DNA from: Podospora bellae-mahoneyi
Lineage: Eukaryota > Ascomycota > Sordariomycetes > Sordariales > Podosporaceae
Assembly: GCF_035222275.1 (NCBI RefSeq)
Contig: NC_085882.1
Coordinates: forward strand, 2,921,501-2,985,500
Direction of reading: 5' to 3'
DNA: 64,000 nt
Position numbers and translations under genes: made by a program. Below, in pieces: positions 11,129-24,172 of the stretch (the stretch's first letter is position 1; each line of letters begins with the position of its first letter). The notes under the pieces were generated by a model. The model had not been told where the DNA came from. It did not search any database and saw nothing but the letters and a program-made list of their open reading frames with translations.

Positions 11129-14100
11129 GCCGGCAACGGGGATGGTCTAGATATGTCCTGAGTCCTTGAAGTTTGGAGACCTAGAGATCCCATTTGCAAT
11201 TAGTATATCGAACGGGTGCATGCAGGAAAAGTCCATGCTCCTGCCCTTTCCCCTTCCTTGCCCCTCTCTTCAGCGGCGCAGATCGAGAAGTTTGCTGGTT
11301 CTATCCTGCAAGCCAGGAGATCCCGTATGGCTCCGTTCAAGAGAATCGACACGACGGTGCACAAGGCCAGGAATCAAGAATCGAATATCTCTGAACGTAC
11401 CGGAGCAGTAGGTGAATTACACCGTCCTTATGCGAAGCGGAGCGGCGAACCAGGACAAGCAGCGAGGCTACACAATCCAACCCTCAACCATCACAAGGAA
11501 CAGCTCCCCTCCTAGACACTTGGAAAGACGCTGCTGTGCGTTCCCGGGCGGTACGTTCCTCCACGTTCGGTGTTCCCTCAAAATGCCGAACCTAGAATCT
11601 TTTGCAGCAACATGAACCGGGGCGAAGATGGCAAGCACAGAAGGGCGGGCTGTGGCAGCTGTGGCTCGGAGTACCGGTTCTTGATCGACAGAAAGTATGA
11701 TGAGTCGTCGTTGTCGTCGTCGCAATCGTCCTCGGCTTAGGCGAGCGCGTAGGTTCAGTGCGGTGGTGTGCGGTGGCGGGAAAGCAGCAAAAAGGAAGAA
11801 GTCCAAGAAGAGGGACGGGAGGGTATAGGTAGGGTCAATCCGCACGGTTGCACTGGAGAGCTCCTCTCGTAGGGGAATGAGGGGAGGGGTGTATGCAGCT
11901 TGTTGTATGGGGGCGGCAAAGATAAGTTACCCGCCTCGCCTCATGGGTTCATGGGGTGCTGCGGGACTTGGGGGAGAAGCTCAGGGGGCGTTGCTTGACG
12001 TGCTCTCGGCGCTTGTTGTGCAGCAAGACGATCTTCAATGTATGGCCACAGCAGCGGCAGCAGGTACCAGCATAGGGACGAGATATATGCCGTCCCGTTC
12101 CTCAAGAGTTTACCGCGCTTCTCTTGCACAACTCTGTGGTTCTCTGGCTTGACGCATGCACGTCGCACGCAGCATGAGCACGTATGTACGAAATAGAGGC
12201 AATGGGGGTAAAAAAGGGGGGGGATGTGCTCTGGAAGAAATCGTCTAGTCCTTCCAGGCGCTTACACAGAAAGAAAGCTCGGGCTGTCACTGGACAGGCC
12301 CCAGAATAACATATAAAATTAGAGCCCGCCATGCTTTGCTCTGCTGGCCGTTCACTGCCTCTGCCACGCTGCACTGGACAGCAAAAAAATGCGCGAATCT
12401 GGGAAGCGGATGCGGAACCGGCTCCTTCACTCACAACATGTGCATTGACTATTCCCTAGGATGGGGACTAGCAGCGGCAGCAGACCAGGGGGGTGTTCTG
12501 GTTGAGCACGAAAAGCCACCTGCAATTGGGCTCTGCAACAGACGACCCTGGTCTGCAGGAGCAAAAAGTGACTTTGATCTGGGCTCGCGACTGGTGGGAA
12601 GCGTAGTAGCTCCGACTTGAGTGCCCGATGTAGGTACAGGGTACATGTACGGATACATCCAATATTGCCATAATTAGCCTCTCCGCTTTGCCTGTGAGGT
12701 GTCGACGAGTCGCAGCGAGACAGTCGATTTCTTGAGAAATGTTGGAACCTGACCGCTGGTCGTCAATGGTCGTCCAGAGCTGACGGTGATATCCGCGTGA
12801 TCAGTCTCAAACAAGGCGAGGAACTGAGGCGGTTTTTTTTGTGGTCTTGAGGCCAAAACCATAGGCGGGTTCGGGAGAGGCCCCCGAGGTAGCACCTCAG
12901 CACTTCAACACCTAAACTGCTCTCTGTCCATCTGTCTGTCCTCCGTGAAGGCGAGGTGAGTGGGTGGCGTGCTGCCCGAATGCAAGACAGACCTGTGTCG
13001 GGGACTGGGCCAATCTGGGGCTGTAAGCGGTACCTTTCCAGGCGTGCATCTGGTGAGGTTGCAACGATCTGCGGGTGCTCTGCCAATGCCAATGCCAATG
13101 CCAATGCGAACTTGTTGAAAATGCCCATCATCGCCCCGCAGGCCGTGCCTGGGAGAGGAACATCCGGGCCTGTAACAAAGCTGTAGGAAGTAGGTAGTAG
13201 TAGTAGGTAGCAGCTGGTGGTGTAGCTGTACCGTGGATGGCTACTCGCAGCATCTCGATGAGCAGAGTACTATAAAGAGAGAGTCCCGTGGTCAGTCAGA
13301 CGTGGTGTTTGCTCCCTTCCATGTTTCTGCCGTGCTCTGCCGACTCTCTCTGTCCGTGGGAATGTCTTCTTCATCATCCCGGTCCTTTGGTATTTCGACG
13401 TCTTGAGATGCGCTTGGGCCGTGGGGTAGATTGGGTGGGGAAAGGGCTCGAGAGGAACAGAATTGGCGGCGGGGAGATCAAGGGTCTAAGCGCCCTCTCT
13501 TCTGATTGGCTCCAAAACCCTGCCCTGCAAGACCAATCACGGCTGCTATCACCCTCGCTGACAAGGATGCCATTGATGCTATCATCCCTCCCGCCTTTGA
13601 TCTTTCGATACGTCCTGCGTTATTATCCTATTGTTCTGTCCTCGAGTCGAGCACGCTCTCAGAACAATGGGCCAGTCAGATCCCCAAGCCATGAACACTG
13701 GCGACCCCGGCTTCCTGGTTGAAGACTGTCGGAGCCGAGCTTCGCGTGCAGCTGTTGCAGAAAAGGTTGGCGTCGGTTTATGGAGTTCCTTTCTGAGATA
13801 TAATTTCAGCAGCCCAGCTGACGACTCTGGTTCCATCCGATCCTTTCCACTCAGATCACACAAAGATGCCATGGCATCGACCTCGGAGATTCTCTCAAAC
13901 ACTAGGGACTATCCGAAGCGTCTTTCCCTGATTTTCCACCGTCTAGTCATGATCTAGCGGGCTGGGCCGGTCTGACAACGGTTGGCCGTGACTCCATATC
14001 AGAGCAGACCGTCCTTTTGCAGGACCTAATGCGGTGAAGCCTGAACTAATCCATTAATGAGGCTGCTCGAATATCTGGTGCTGGGTGTGTACAGATTCTG

Positions 14101-17100
14101 AAACCCCCAAACCTCAAACACAGGTTGAAGCTCTTCGGACCTGGACTTTGTGTTTTATTACACACGAACCCCACCATCAGCAAACGACGTGCAGGTCCGT
14201 TCACACTTTACCTGAGATTTCCAGCTTCCAGATTTCTTAGCATTGCGGAAGAGCTCGTGGTTTGGTTTTGTGGGTGGGAGGGGACCTGTCAATGCATCCC
14301 CACCGTCTTTACAAATCACCCGATGGTGCCCAGTCACCCAGTCTTGCACTCTTTGCGCCCACAGCGGCCAACGGCCTTGCATAAGAGAGGCCCCGATTCG
14401 CCTCAAGGCCTCTGCTTTTGGCATGGAGACCACCATTCGAGGTGATCGACAGAACCCCTATGAGATTGCTCGCTTTGACAGTCGATGGTCTCATCATGCA
14501 CCACTGCGTGTTGTGTGTGTGCTATGCCTCTCTTGAAGGAGCTGACAATACTACCCAGGCACCACACCTAACCCTCGACGACATCTGGCTGCGACCACGC
14601 AACCACAAGGGCGATGAAACCCCCAACCAGCGGCCTACATAGGTACGGGGGGGGGTTACCCGGAACAGTCGGGTCCTAGGTGGAGAGACGAACCCAATGG
14701 AGCTATCAGTTGAGCTTCTGCTGTGCCTTCTGGCCGAAATGCAATGCATCGCGATACCATGTGCAGAATGTAGTGTAGTTTAGACCGTTCTACCCCGCGA
14801 CCGGAATCTGTGGCCTGGCTGCAAGGTAACGATTTGACACGGGCGGTCCACGCCCAGCTGTTCTCTTATTCCCTCGGGGAATGACGGCCGTGCTGCCTCC
14901 CAGCTCTGTATATCGTCTGTGTCGCTGTGACTCTCTGGTGTTGGCCGCTCTTAGACCTTCCACGCTCGTGCGTGGCCTATCTAGCGGGCCGCTGCGTACC
15001 TGACATGGTCGTGTATGCTGTCCCACCCGAAGCTTTAAAGTGCGTGCAGGTCCTTCCAGGAACACAGAGGCGAACAGACGAACCAATGCGTGAGCTAGCT
15101 CCCGTTGGTTCACCGTCCTGCTGGAAGCCCCCCCGCGGGGCGACTCGTGCTGCTTGCTGAGACACCACGAGCACGAGAAAAAAGGGCTTGGGTTCGGCGT
15201 TGGTTGTTGCGTAACGCTGCCACATTCAACATCCAACACCAGTGGCTTTTTGTCCCCATTGCTTATTATCCGGCTGGGGTGGCCGGCATCCTCCGTTGTC
15301 TTGAAATTTGATGTCCAAGTCGGGATGATCAGATAGAGTAGCTATCAGTGCTTTGTAAGAAGAATGATACACACCTACATCCAATTAATTTCCCTTTACA
15401 TGACTACTGCAGTCTGATCAACTCGGAGGTATTTGATAGCTGCAAGGAGCTGCTCGTCGATGATAGGTAATCATAGTGGCCGTTTTAAACTTTTTGGCTT
15501 AACAACCGAGACTGATATTCAAAAGTGTCCAAGCGGGAAGGGAAGAGAGAGCTTTGACCACCTCCCCACTTCATCGCGGGGCAGCAGATGGGTTCCACTT
15601 AGTTCCAGGTCTTGCCACAAGGGTCTCTTTTCGACTTGATGCTCCCAGATATCAATCATATTGAATATTGAATTGGCAGACGGATGGGAATGAGACACAG
15701 AGCTGCGGCTCACAGGCCTTGTCGTGACATTGCGTATCGCAATTTTACTCGAATGCACGAAATGCAAATCCCATCGCGGCATGGCCACTACGACAACCGC
15801 AACCACACAACGTCGTGATCGCTTGGTGTCCAGGCTTTGTCATCATGGCTCCCGGACTCGAAACTCTCGAGTTGCTCAACGTGAGTTATGCCTCCCGTCA
15901 TTGGCTTTTGCATCTGTCTCTTGACTGCCAGATCTCGCAGCATAATTGTGCATTGCCCTACACACCGACAGGTGTATGGGCTACAGATGCCTATGCACCC
16001 CTCACCTCGATCCCGATCCAACAGGAGTTCTCGTTGACCCCTGCCTCGACAATGGGATTGTGACGAGCTCTCATCACGAGTTCGTTTCGATATTAGCAGC
16101 CACCACCCACCACATCTCTGATCAAAATGTTTGCCCGTTTTGATTCAGGCACAGCAGACCAGTTCAAGCTGGCTTCACCGCTCGTCTGTCTCACCTTTCT
16201 GGCCCCTCTGAGTAGATGCGTAATGGGTGCAGCTCCCCGCGAAACAGTCCCGACGGCGTGAGACAACTCTCGCTCTGGCCTTCGTCTCCGAGACCTGCTT
16301 GCTGCTGGTCGCCGCCGACAACGCCGCCGAAACGCCTCCAGCTGCTGGCCTTCGAGAAACCCTAGCGAAAAGCAGTTTGTGGCATACAACGTCTTTTTCA
16401 TTGGCCGCGTCCTTGCCACACCATGCCGGAGCATCACACCCTCCTTTCTCACTGGCAAAAGCTTCTTAGCCTGCCAAGTCTGGTGACAAGAAGGTCGTCA
16501 CACTGGCGCGCTTGATCACGGGCTTGCTGCGATTCTCGCTTTTTTTGGGATATCAGCATCTTGAAGGATTTCTCACTAGCCGGGAATAGTTACGACTTTG
16601 GTCTCAGGGAACAGTTTCTTACAGCTCATATTTTTCCCTTATGTCGCCGGCCCCGAGACATTGTCCCACAGCAAATGTCTCTTGCTCTTCCATATTTCCT
16701 TCTATCAGCGATCGTCGATCGTAGTGTAGAGATTCCATTTGCTTTCAAAAGGCCGTCGACGTCGACACAAGCGTGTCCCTACCAAAAAGCCAAGGATCAT
16801 GGATCGGGTAAGACATCTCCTAAAATGCTTGTCAACAAGGGCAAGCGAGCGGCGCCGGGTGCTTTTTGCGGGCGGACGGACGGGATGCTCGAGGGCCCTT
16901 GTCCGATGATGATCTCCCCCGCCGTCGTCCGCTCTCCCGCCTGTGCCGCCGATGAGATGTAATCCCTGTTCATATAACTCTTTTCAGGCCTGCTAGCCTC
17001 AAGAGCTGAACGAAAAAGCAGGACTGGAGGACACCAAGGGATTGCTTTCAAGTAAGGCCAACTTTGTCGCCAAACTTTATCATCACACCCCAAAAACTGG

Positions 17101-18255
17101 CTTGCCGATCACCAACTTTTTTTGCCTTGTTCGGCGTGCTGACCTGAGCCGTGACTTGACCAACAAGCGGGCCGTCACCTTTTTTTTGTTTCTGAACCCT
17201 GGACTATCAATCACGCGCTAAGGGGGGTTGGCGAAGGGTTGAGGTCTCGGATCACATGGGACATCACATTTGCTATTTGCAATTCACACATGGGGGGACG
17301 GGGATGAAAGTTCCTTGTTTTAAAATCTGACATTTGGCGTCGGTGAGGTGACGAACAGCCTTGTTATTGGGGTTTATTTTTGAGACTTGTCGTCAGTTTG
17401 AGAAGCGTGGCTTATATGGACGCTGGCTGTGGTTGATAGATAGCCTCGCCAGATAGCCTTACATGTTTTCTTTGTCGAGGCGATGGACTTTTAGGCGAGT
17501 ATTGATGTTGACTACTCGAATCAGCTGCTTCCTACCTTACATTAATCGCCAATACTTTAGGTGTCTGTGCCCGCCGTTCGTGATAGATATGAGATTGAGG
17601 AGGGAGCATGTAGACATCAGTTATATATATATATGCCTTCCAAGCTAACAGGCAATGCGCTATAACACAGCCTTGATCAATCTCTGAAGAGTAAGCTTTC
17701 AAGTGAAATCTCCGAGCAATTCCCACTTGTCGTTGACATTTCACAGATGGGGTATATGATGTCCCTACTTAAACAAACGAATAGATGTGCAGCTCTCAAA
17801 CTTTGACTCACATATGCCATCCTGATAAGAAGCTCCAGCCTCAGTTGAGTTTGGTATAAACGGAATGGTGCTATTATTTTCTCTTGTTCCTGCCGCGGTA
17901 AGGTAGGGAGGTTACCTTGGTCTTGGGCGTCAGAGAGGGACTTAAAACCCCCGTTTGCCTATTTTCTTCATATATTTGAACCGAGTATATAGCTTCAGGA
18001 ATGCCATTCGCTGGCTGCTCCAAAACAGGTGTTTTCTTCATAATTTTGAGGCGCCCACTTTTGAGTGACTTGGTAATTAGCGTGAGTACGCAGAGAAGTA
18101 GAGAGAGAAAACGAGCTATGTTGGGATTACTTGAGAGCCAGTTACCCACCAACTTATGTCTCCGTAGCTTGGAGAGAACTGATACACTGTAACTTGGTCC
18201 CTTGTGTCTTCACTCCTCAGCAGACAACTCCCGTTCAGAAAAACACACCACCCAA
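11129..18255. other. Gene-poor tract of about 7.1 kb
   Basis: Lies between the start of the WD40 gene and the 3' end of the second HET gene. Open frames here reach at most about 150 codons, show no known motif and no conserved intron pattern, and overlap each other on both strands. It contains a (TGCCAA)4 hexamer repeat near 13081-13104, a TATAAAG element at 13271 followed by pyrimidine-rich sequence, and another TATAAAA near 12313. It could be a long promoter/5' leader of the WD40 gene or hold non-coding transcripts; nothing more can be supported. Confidence 0.5.
13081..13104. repeat. (TGCCAA)4 hexamer repeat
   Basis: Four perfect TGCCAA units followed by an imperfect fifth. Situated in the gene-poor tract; no coding context is supported. 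Confidence 0.85.
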
Positions 18256-20781
18256 TCAATAAAGACAAATCTCCCTCTCCTCCGCCACCGTCTCAAACAG
18301 CTCCGCCAAAAGCTTGTTAGATCCCACAACATTTGGCGTGAACACACCCACACGATAGAAACCCGAGGAGCTACCGCCGCCCGGCACAGGATGCAACACC
18401 AAACCGGTCGGTTTATGCAAGACAGGTTCATCGCCCTCACCAACAGGGCGACGACCGTCCACCTCGGTACCACCAACATCACAGTACCCCAGCAACCCCA
18501 AACAACACGACGACCGCAGCAGCATCTCAAGAACACACTCTTCATACTCCCGCATGACACCAAACCGGTCTCCCACTTCAAAATCAAGAACAGGAGACGC
18601 AAAATCGACATTAACCAGACACACCGCCTGTCTGTCCCCACGTACTAGCAACTGAAAACTCGAGCGCAGGCTGCGATCTAACCTCACAGAACATATCGTC
18701 AGCGAAGCCGCCAAACCTGCCACTTCTACCACCCGGGTTCTGAGCAACAGATGCGGATGCCGTTGAATATAACCAAACGGGCTTTCCCCCAAAGGTTTCG
18801 TTCTCGCGTTCAGTATACTCACTGCTGGCTGAACGTTCCAGTAGTCTGGAGGGTTGGAGCAAAAGATATTCCAAGTTTTCCCCCGCGTCAGCTGGCTCCA
18901 CGAGGGTATATGCTGCTGCTGTGACAACCCGCGTAGTCTATTGAGAAGGCTCTGGAACCAAGCCCGAGGGGGTGCCATAACAGCACTGTCGATTGTCACA
19001 CCATGGGAACAGCTCCAGATTTGCCAGAGCAGGCTTCGAGTGAGGTCTTGCTGCCAGTAACCAGCAATGTACTCTGGGTTCAACCTGATGGATGATGCTT
19101 GACTCGACGAGCTTTTTGCAAGATACCGATGATACACTGCTGCTAAACCCGAAATGGCGGGAAGAACATCGAGCGGGTTAGTGAAGGAGTCGGTCGACAT
19201 TTCCCCATACTTCTGTATCAGGTACAGCCACATGTTAAGTAATTCAACTCGACTGCTTTGGTCATTCGGCCTCTTTAAGTGGAACGACGCTTCCCTTGCG
19301 AGTTGCTGTTGCATTATTGGACCTCCACCGCCATCTAGTGACAGCCGGTCCCCAGATATAGTGCAATAACCCTGCGGCACATCGGTCGAAGGGGGACAAG
19401 CAAACTGCAAATGATCCCTCCAAAAAAGAAGTTTGCGCTGAGACGAAACTCTTTCTTGGAATACCCAACCTCGATTTCGCCAAACATGGCCAAACCAACG
19501 AAGAGATCCGAAGATACGCAAGGGGTACATATGTTTCTCGATCATAATTTCCGTCCCTGCTATGTCAAGCCGTAGGCTGAAGTAGCCAGCGACCTCATTA
19601 TTTGTCGACCGAAAGGGTATAGAGGCTTGGTACTGATGGGACTCCATCAGCCCATCAACACAGCTCTTTGAGGATGCAGCACATAATGTTATGTGTGCAT
19701 TCCCGTAGACTTTGTGCATATCACCACATTGTTGTTCCCAGTCAGCTGTATCATCCTGCAGTATACAAAGCGCGTCCACCCAGAGATAGGGCAAGGCAAG
19801 CGCCCTGGTGACACGAACTGCATCTCTCACCGGAAGAGGCAATTTCTCAAGCTCAACCTTTTGAAGCCTGTATGCCAAAGTATCTTGCGTCAGTGTATGC
19901 TGTTGGCTTGCAATCTCTGGGGGGCCCCAGCAATAACTAAGTGCCGCGTACTGTGGCACTTGGTCCGAGGATGCAAAGACTCTCTCTCCTGAGACCAGTC
20001 TTGCTGGCTCAGCTCGCACATCAAGAAGTCGTTTGGGAACAAATCTCGGATCGGCGAGTGTATGGTTGTCTTCCTTTGGGAGCATGTCCTTGATCCGAGA
20101 CAGCGACTGAGGGTCTCCAAATCGCTCTGGCAAGCGAAGATAGGCGGCAACAGGCTGGCTGTCTATCACTTTTTTAGCTGAGAATACTCAATACTCGTGG
20201 TCATACGCATAACGACCTTTGGCTGCTTCTGCCACCCACCTCATAAAGAAAGGCTCCCTGAACAACCCTAGCTCGGAGTGCCCTAACTGCTTGAATATGG
20301 TAACCCTCAGCTGAACGGCAAGCCGAATACAGTTCCTTCGACACCACGAGTAATATGCTCGGATTATGAGTAGTGAAGGGTCCAAACCATGGCGATCTTG
20401 GTCATTCTTTGAATCCGGACCTTCCCTGACACCTCGGAGCAAGTGGGCGTACTGAACCAAAAGCGCATCCCTTAACTTTTTGCAAAAATCACATTTGAAA
20501 GAAGAGTCCCTAAGAGTGGGTAGAGTCGGTAGAGTATCAGACAGGAAGTATGCCGTCGTGGCAAGCACATCGAATTCACCCTTACTGATGTCTGGGCCAA
20601 CCCTGCACCACCCCATCCGGCCTGGTCGCGGTGCGAGTAGTTCATCAAGGTCCAACGCCAGCTTTGGGGAACGTTCCACGAACTCTTCTTTGAAGGTCAA
20701 TAGACTGCATCTCGAGCAAATATGAGAGGGTTCGCGAGGTGGTGATTTGAGCGTTGGTGATCCAGGTCTGGAAGTCGTCAT
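18256..20781 (-). CDS. HET-domain protein (second copy of the subfamily)
   Basis: Incompatibility-type HET protein. I choose the ATG at 20781. The N-terminus carries CSRCSLL and CDFCKKLRD. The HET core follows with AALSYCWG, LWVDALCILQDDTADW, MHKVYGNAHITLCAAS and RGWVFQER, then a C-terminal region aligned with the first HET gene (ISGLAAVYHRYL, YIAGYWQQD, SWSQLTRG). An in-frame TGA lies at 20188-20190, between the Cys-rich leader and the HET core. It can be removed by a 48-nt intron (20159..20206, donor GTATGA, possible branch GCTAAA, acceptor GACAG) that keeps the frame and would give 825 residues. The donor and branch are weak, so a true nonsense codon is the alternative. Downstream of the TGA the frame is open for over 630 codons and well conserved, which favours a working gene. 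Confidence 0.8.
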
Positions 20782-20808
20782 GGTGCATGTGCGCTCTTGA
20801 GTTTGCAC

Positions 20809-21630
20809 AGTTGGTTAATGAACAGACTGGTAGATAGAGACAGAGCGATGATCGAAATATGGGCAACTTTGTAATAGAACCGTGGGCGGGATTACGAGAA
20901 GACTTTTAGGAGAATGTGGTTGAAAGAGAGGGCATCAGATTCCCAACGAGAAGCCAAGCTAATAGCGGCTTAGCCTACAGCCTCGCTCTGAGGGCACGCG
21001 CTGCCTGCTCACGTGGTTGCTCCTACCTAGTTTATTGACGTTCCGCCCGCCACTGCCATTAACTTCTGTAAATTCTCTACGAGGCAAGCACGGTAGAAGA
21101 CCTTAAGCAGGAGCTACTCTCACTTCATCGATGTTACCTTCCAAGTTTGAAAGACACCTACAGGTAGGAGACGTGAATGCAATATCACCAGTCATGCCTA
21201 ACACCATTGCCAGGGTGCCTTTCAATAGAAGCACTTCAAGTACAAATTGTTCTCCTCGGCCGATCTCATTTGCTGCTGTGGAGGATGGACTCCCTCATAG
21301 CACATACTGATATTTCAATCCGGAGGGAGATAACTCAGATTCACGCATCTCCATCACTCGGATCCGCCCTGGTAGATAACCATAGTTAGCATAATCCGTG
21401 CCCCTTCTCTCTTTCTCCCTCACAAACGCAGCATCTCAAAACACACGTAAACTCAAACTCCCATGGTACACGCCTTCCTTCCCCATGCAGCTGGCACCCA
21501 GCGACCTGCCTCAAGAACGACTGGCGGTTGACAGTCAACAGACTATCCATGATCTACTATATGATGCCGAATATCTTCAAGACTCTATTCAACTGCAAAA
21601 AAGAAAAAAAAGGTATAGTCCTGATCAAAA
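20809..21630. other. Intergenic, promoter side of second HET gene
   Basis: Holds the 5' flank of the second HET gene and ends at the 3' oligo-T end of the 5S rRNA gene. No other gene or repeat is recognised. Confidence 0.5.
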
Positions 21631-21749
21631 ACATACAACACCGGGGATTCCCCAGTGATCACCCACCTGAGTACTAAGCCAGCTGTGCGCAGCTTATCTA
21701 GGGGAGAGCGAACGGGATCCCGAGCTTTCTGCGCCATATGATCGTATGT
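21631..21749 (-). rRNA. 5S ribosomal RNA, complete dispersed copy
   Basis: On the minus strand the sequence starts ACATACGATCATATGGC and ends GGTGTTGTATGT followed by T4, the terminator for RNA polymerase III. The conserved internal control region GTACTCAGGTGGGTGA is present and the two ends pair as in stem I. Length is 119 nt, the size of the other complete copy at 41.9 kb and close to the Neurospora 5S type. It lies about 110 bp beyond the 3' end of the GNAT gene, on the same strand. Single dispersed 5S genes are typical of Sordariomycetes. Confidence 0.95.
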
Positions 21750-21856
21750 GATTATTTGGGCAAGTACTTGACATCAACTACCATAGTCCAACAGGCTGGC
21801 CACAAGGAAAAGCCCAGTGCTATACCTTCCCACAATGTCTCCTCCCCTACCAAACC

Positions 21857-22623
21857 TCACCCCCGCCTCTCCATCAACCCCCCAACCCTCTCCCTCCCAC
21901 CCAACTCCCAATCATCCCAACACAACCCCAAAACAACCGTATCCCTCCCTTTCTCCCCCTCCTCCGCCCCCCTCGGCACCCCCCTCCCATTCCCAACCTT
22001 TGTCTCCCCCCTCAAAACCATATGCCACCTCATCACCCCCTCCCTCCTAAACCCCAACCTCTCAGCCGTCCTAACACTAGCTTCATTCATCGCGCTAGCC
22101 CTCCACTGCACCCTCCTCAACCCTATCCCCCCCTCTTCAGGCCCGTCAAGTGCGTAACGCAGCATCAACCCCACAGCATTAGTGGTAACATGTGTCCTCT
22201 GATACTGAGGTAAAATAACGATACATCCAATCTCAGTAGATAAATGCACAGGCGAGGTGTCCATGAAGGACATCATACCCGCTAGTTCGCCTTCTTCATC
22301 TTCCGGGGAGGGGGGCCGGGTTTTGTCGATGACGGCAAAAGTGAAGTACCCTTGTTGAGGGAAGGAGGTTGTCTCGAGGAATTGGGTGATGAACTGGGAC
22401 GTGGAGGTGTAGGGACCCAAGGGCATGTGGGCGTAGAGGGAGGGGTGGGTGATGATGTGGGATGTGAAGGTTGGGGCGTGGGTTGAGGCCTGGGATGGGG
22501 TTAGTGTAGGTTTGGTGAGCGGGAGTAAAAGAAAAGGGAGAGACGAACAGAGAAAGGGACCAGTTTCACCCTGTCGTTGGAGAGGGTGCGGATGGGGAAG
22601 CAAAAGTTGTGGGGTTGAGACAT
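21857..22623 (-). CDS. GNAT-family N-acetyltransferase (RimJ/RimL-like, two exons)
   Basis: Transfers an acetyl group from acetyl-CoA to an unknown substrate. Exon 1 (22623..22549) begins MSQPHNFCFPIRTL and contains DRVKLVPF, the usual opening of this fungal family. A 59-nt intron (22490..22548, GTTCGT donor, CACTAACC branch, CCCAG acceptor) joins in frame to exon 2 (22489..21857), giving 235 residues. Exon 2 shows the acetyl-CoA-binding region (LPQYQRTHVTTNAVGLMLRY) and the C-terminal LRRVQWRASAMN and AERLGFRREGVMRW motifs of the Acetyltransf_3 type. The open frame can be extended upstream to 22774, but that extension lacks family similarity and is probably intron and leader. Confidence 0.85.
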
Positions 22624-24172
22624 GGCGATGGGGGGGATTGCTGTTGCTGTGGTGTGTTGAAGGTATGGCTATGTAGAGAGGAGATAGTTGTAGAGTTCTG
22701 CGTGGCTGATCGTCAGATCTTAAGGATGCACCACCGAGATGCCAACCCCTAGACAATTCCGGTGAGTGACTCACGGCTTATCTAGGAAGGCGTCCTCAGC
22801 TCTCCCCAAGACAATCCGGGGGGTGGCTGGTTTGGCTATGGGAGAGCGATGCGCAAGGCTGAAAGGAAAAGTCCAACCTTGTAAGCAGAATCAAGGCATT
22901 GTTCAGTAATCACGGTGCAAATTGAAACTCAAAAGTGTAAAGAATGACCAACCAACTTCCGTTGCGTTGTCGTTGTTAAGTGCTAACTACTGAAGCTATC
23001 TACTTGAAGAGTAATATGTACCACGAAGGGTGAGAAGCCAAAAAAAAACTTGAAAACAAACTAACTAATTGGGGGGTATCATCATATGCGCCTGCCTTAT
23101 TCCTTCAAAACCAGCGAAGATAAAAACCAAAAACAGACTGATGGGGTATCTCAAAAACCATAAACCAACAAACATACCAGAGACCAATAACAAATGTCTC
23201 AGATAATACAAGATCCCCATCTCAAGGTAATAAAAAAAAACTCCAAGTGATGCTAGATGCCGATGATGATGCAAGGCGCTGATGATGTCGTGTACTGCGA
23301 AGCTCTGTGTAAAAATGCCCCTGACAATTTAAAAAAAAAAAAAAAAAACAAATCCCAAACTTTTTTGTGTTCCCGAAAATGCCCAAAGTAAATGCTCGCT
23401 CGCTTGGTGAACAAAAGAAAAAAGTATTATGTTTCGGATGGAAGCATAGGAGCTGATCCAAATCGAAACGCGGAAGAGAATGATAATAGCGAAAACGGAT
23501 AGTGGCCGATCGCTAATTAGAAGGGATATTGGTTGATGAAGAAGAAAAATTTGTTGTGCGGAATGCGGGTGTCCAAAGTCCCCTCGGCGGGAACCCGTCC
23601 GCGCGATGCGATGGTGGTAGACAGAACCACAGGATGTGTGTTTTGTGCGACGGGACCAAAGAGGGTTGGTGATTGGTCGGCGGGAAGGAAATGTGTAAGT
23701 CCGGGTACACCTCGGGTGTTGGGTGTAGAGGGAAGGACGGGCCTCGGAAGAGACGGGTGGATTTCCCGACTCTGCCACACAAAAAAACCAAGAGCCCAAG
23801 ACGGGCCGTTTTTTTTTTGCCCTTCGACGAAATCCTACTCGGATGGAGTCTGACCGCCGAGGGCCCGCGAAACGAGGGGAAAATCCTGCTGTTGCTGCCT
23901 CGGCAGAACAGTCAAGCTCTTTGACCACGTTGCGTCACAAAATGATGGCGGTGACGATGAGATGTGAGTCAAAATCAGGAAGGCTGTTATCCAAGGTTAG
24001 CGGGCTGTTCCGGCTTGTGTCGGGTAGCGCACTTTGATAAAAAAAAACAAAAGACTTACCGGTTAAAGGAGGTTGCAATGGGACCGTTGACACCCAATAC
24101 CCCATATCCACCACCCACGCCTCGGCACTGGGTTGGTAAGGCAAAATGCCTTGCAGTGAAAGCGACCTCTCT
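22624..24172. other. Intergenic, between GNAT and the small Ser/Tyr-rich gene
   Basis: Holds the GNAT promoter and, probably, a long 3' UTR of the small minus-strand gene. An A18 run lies at 23331-23348. No gene is recognised. Confidence 0.5.
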
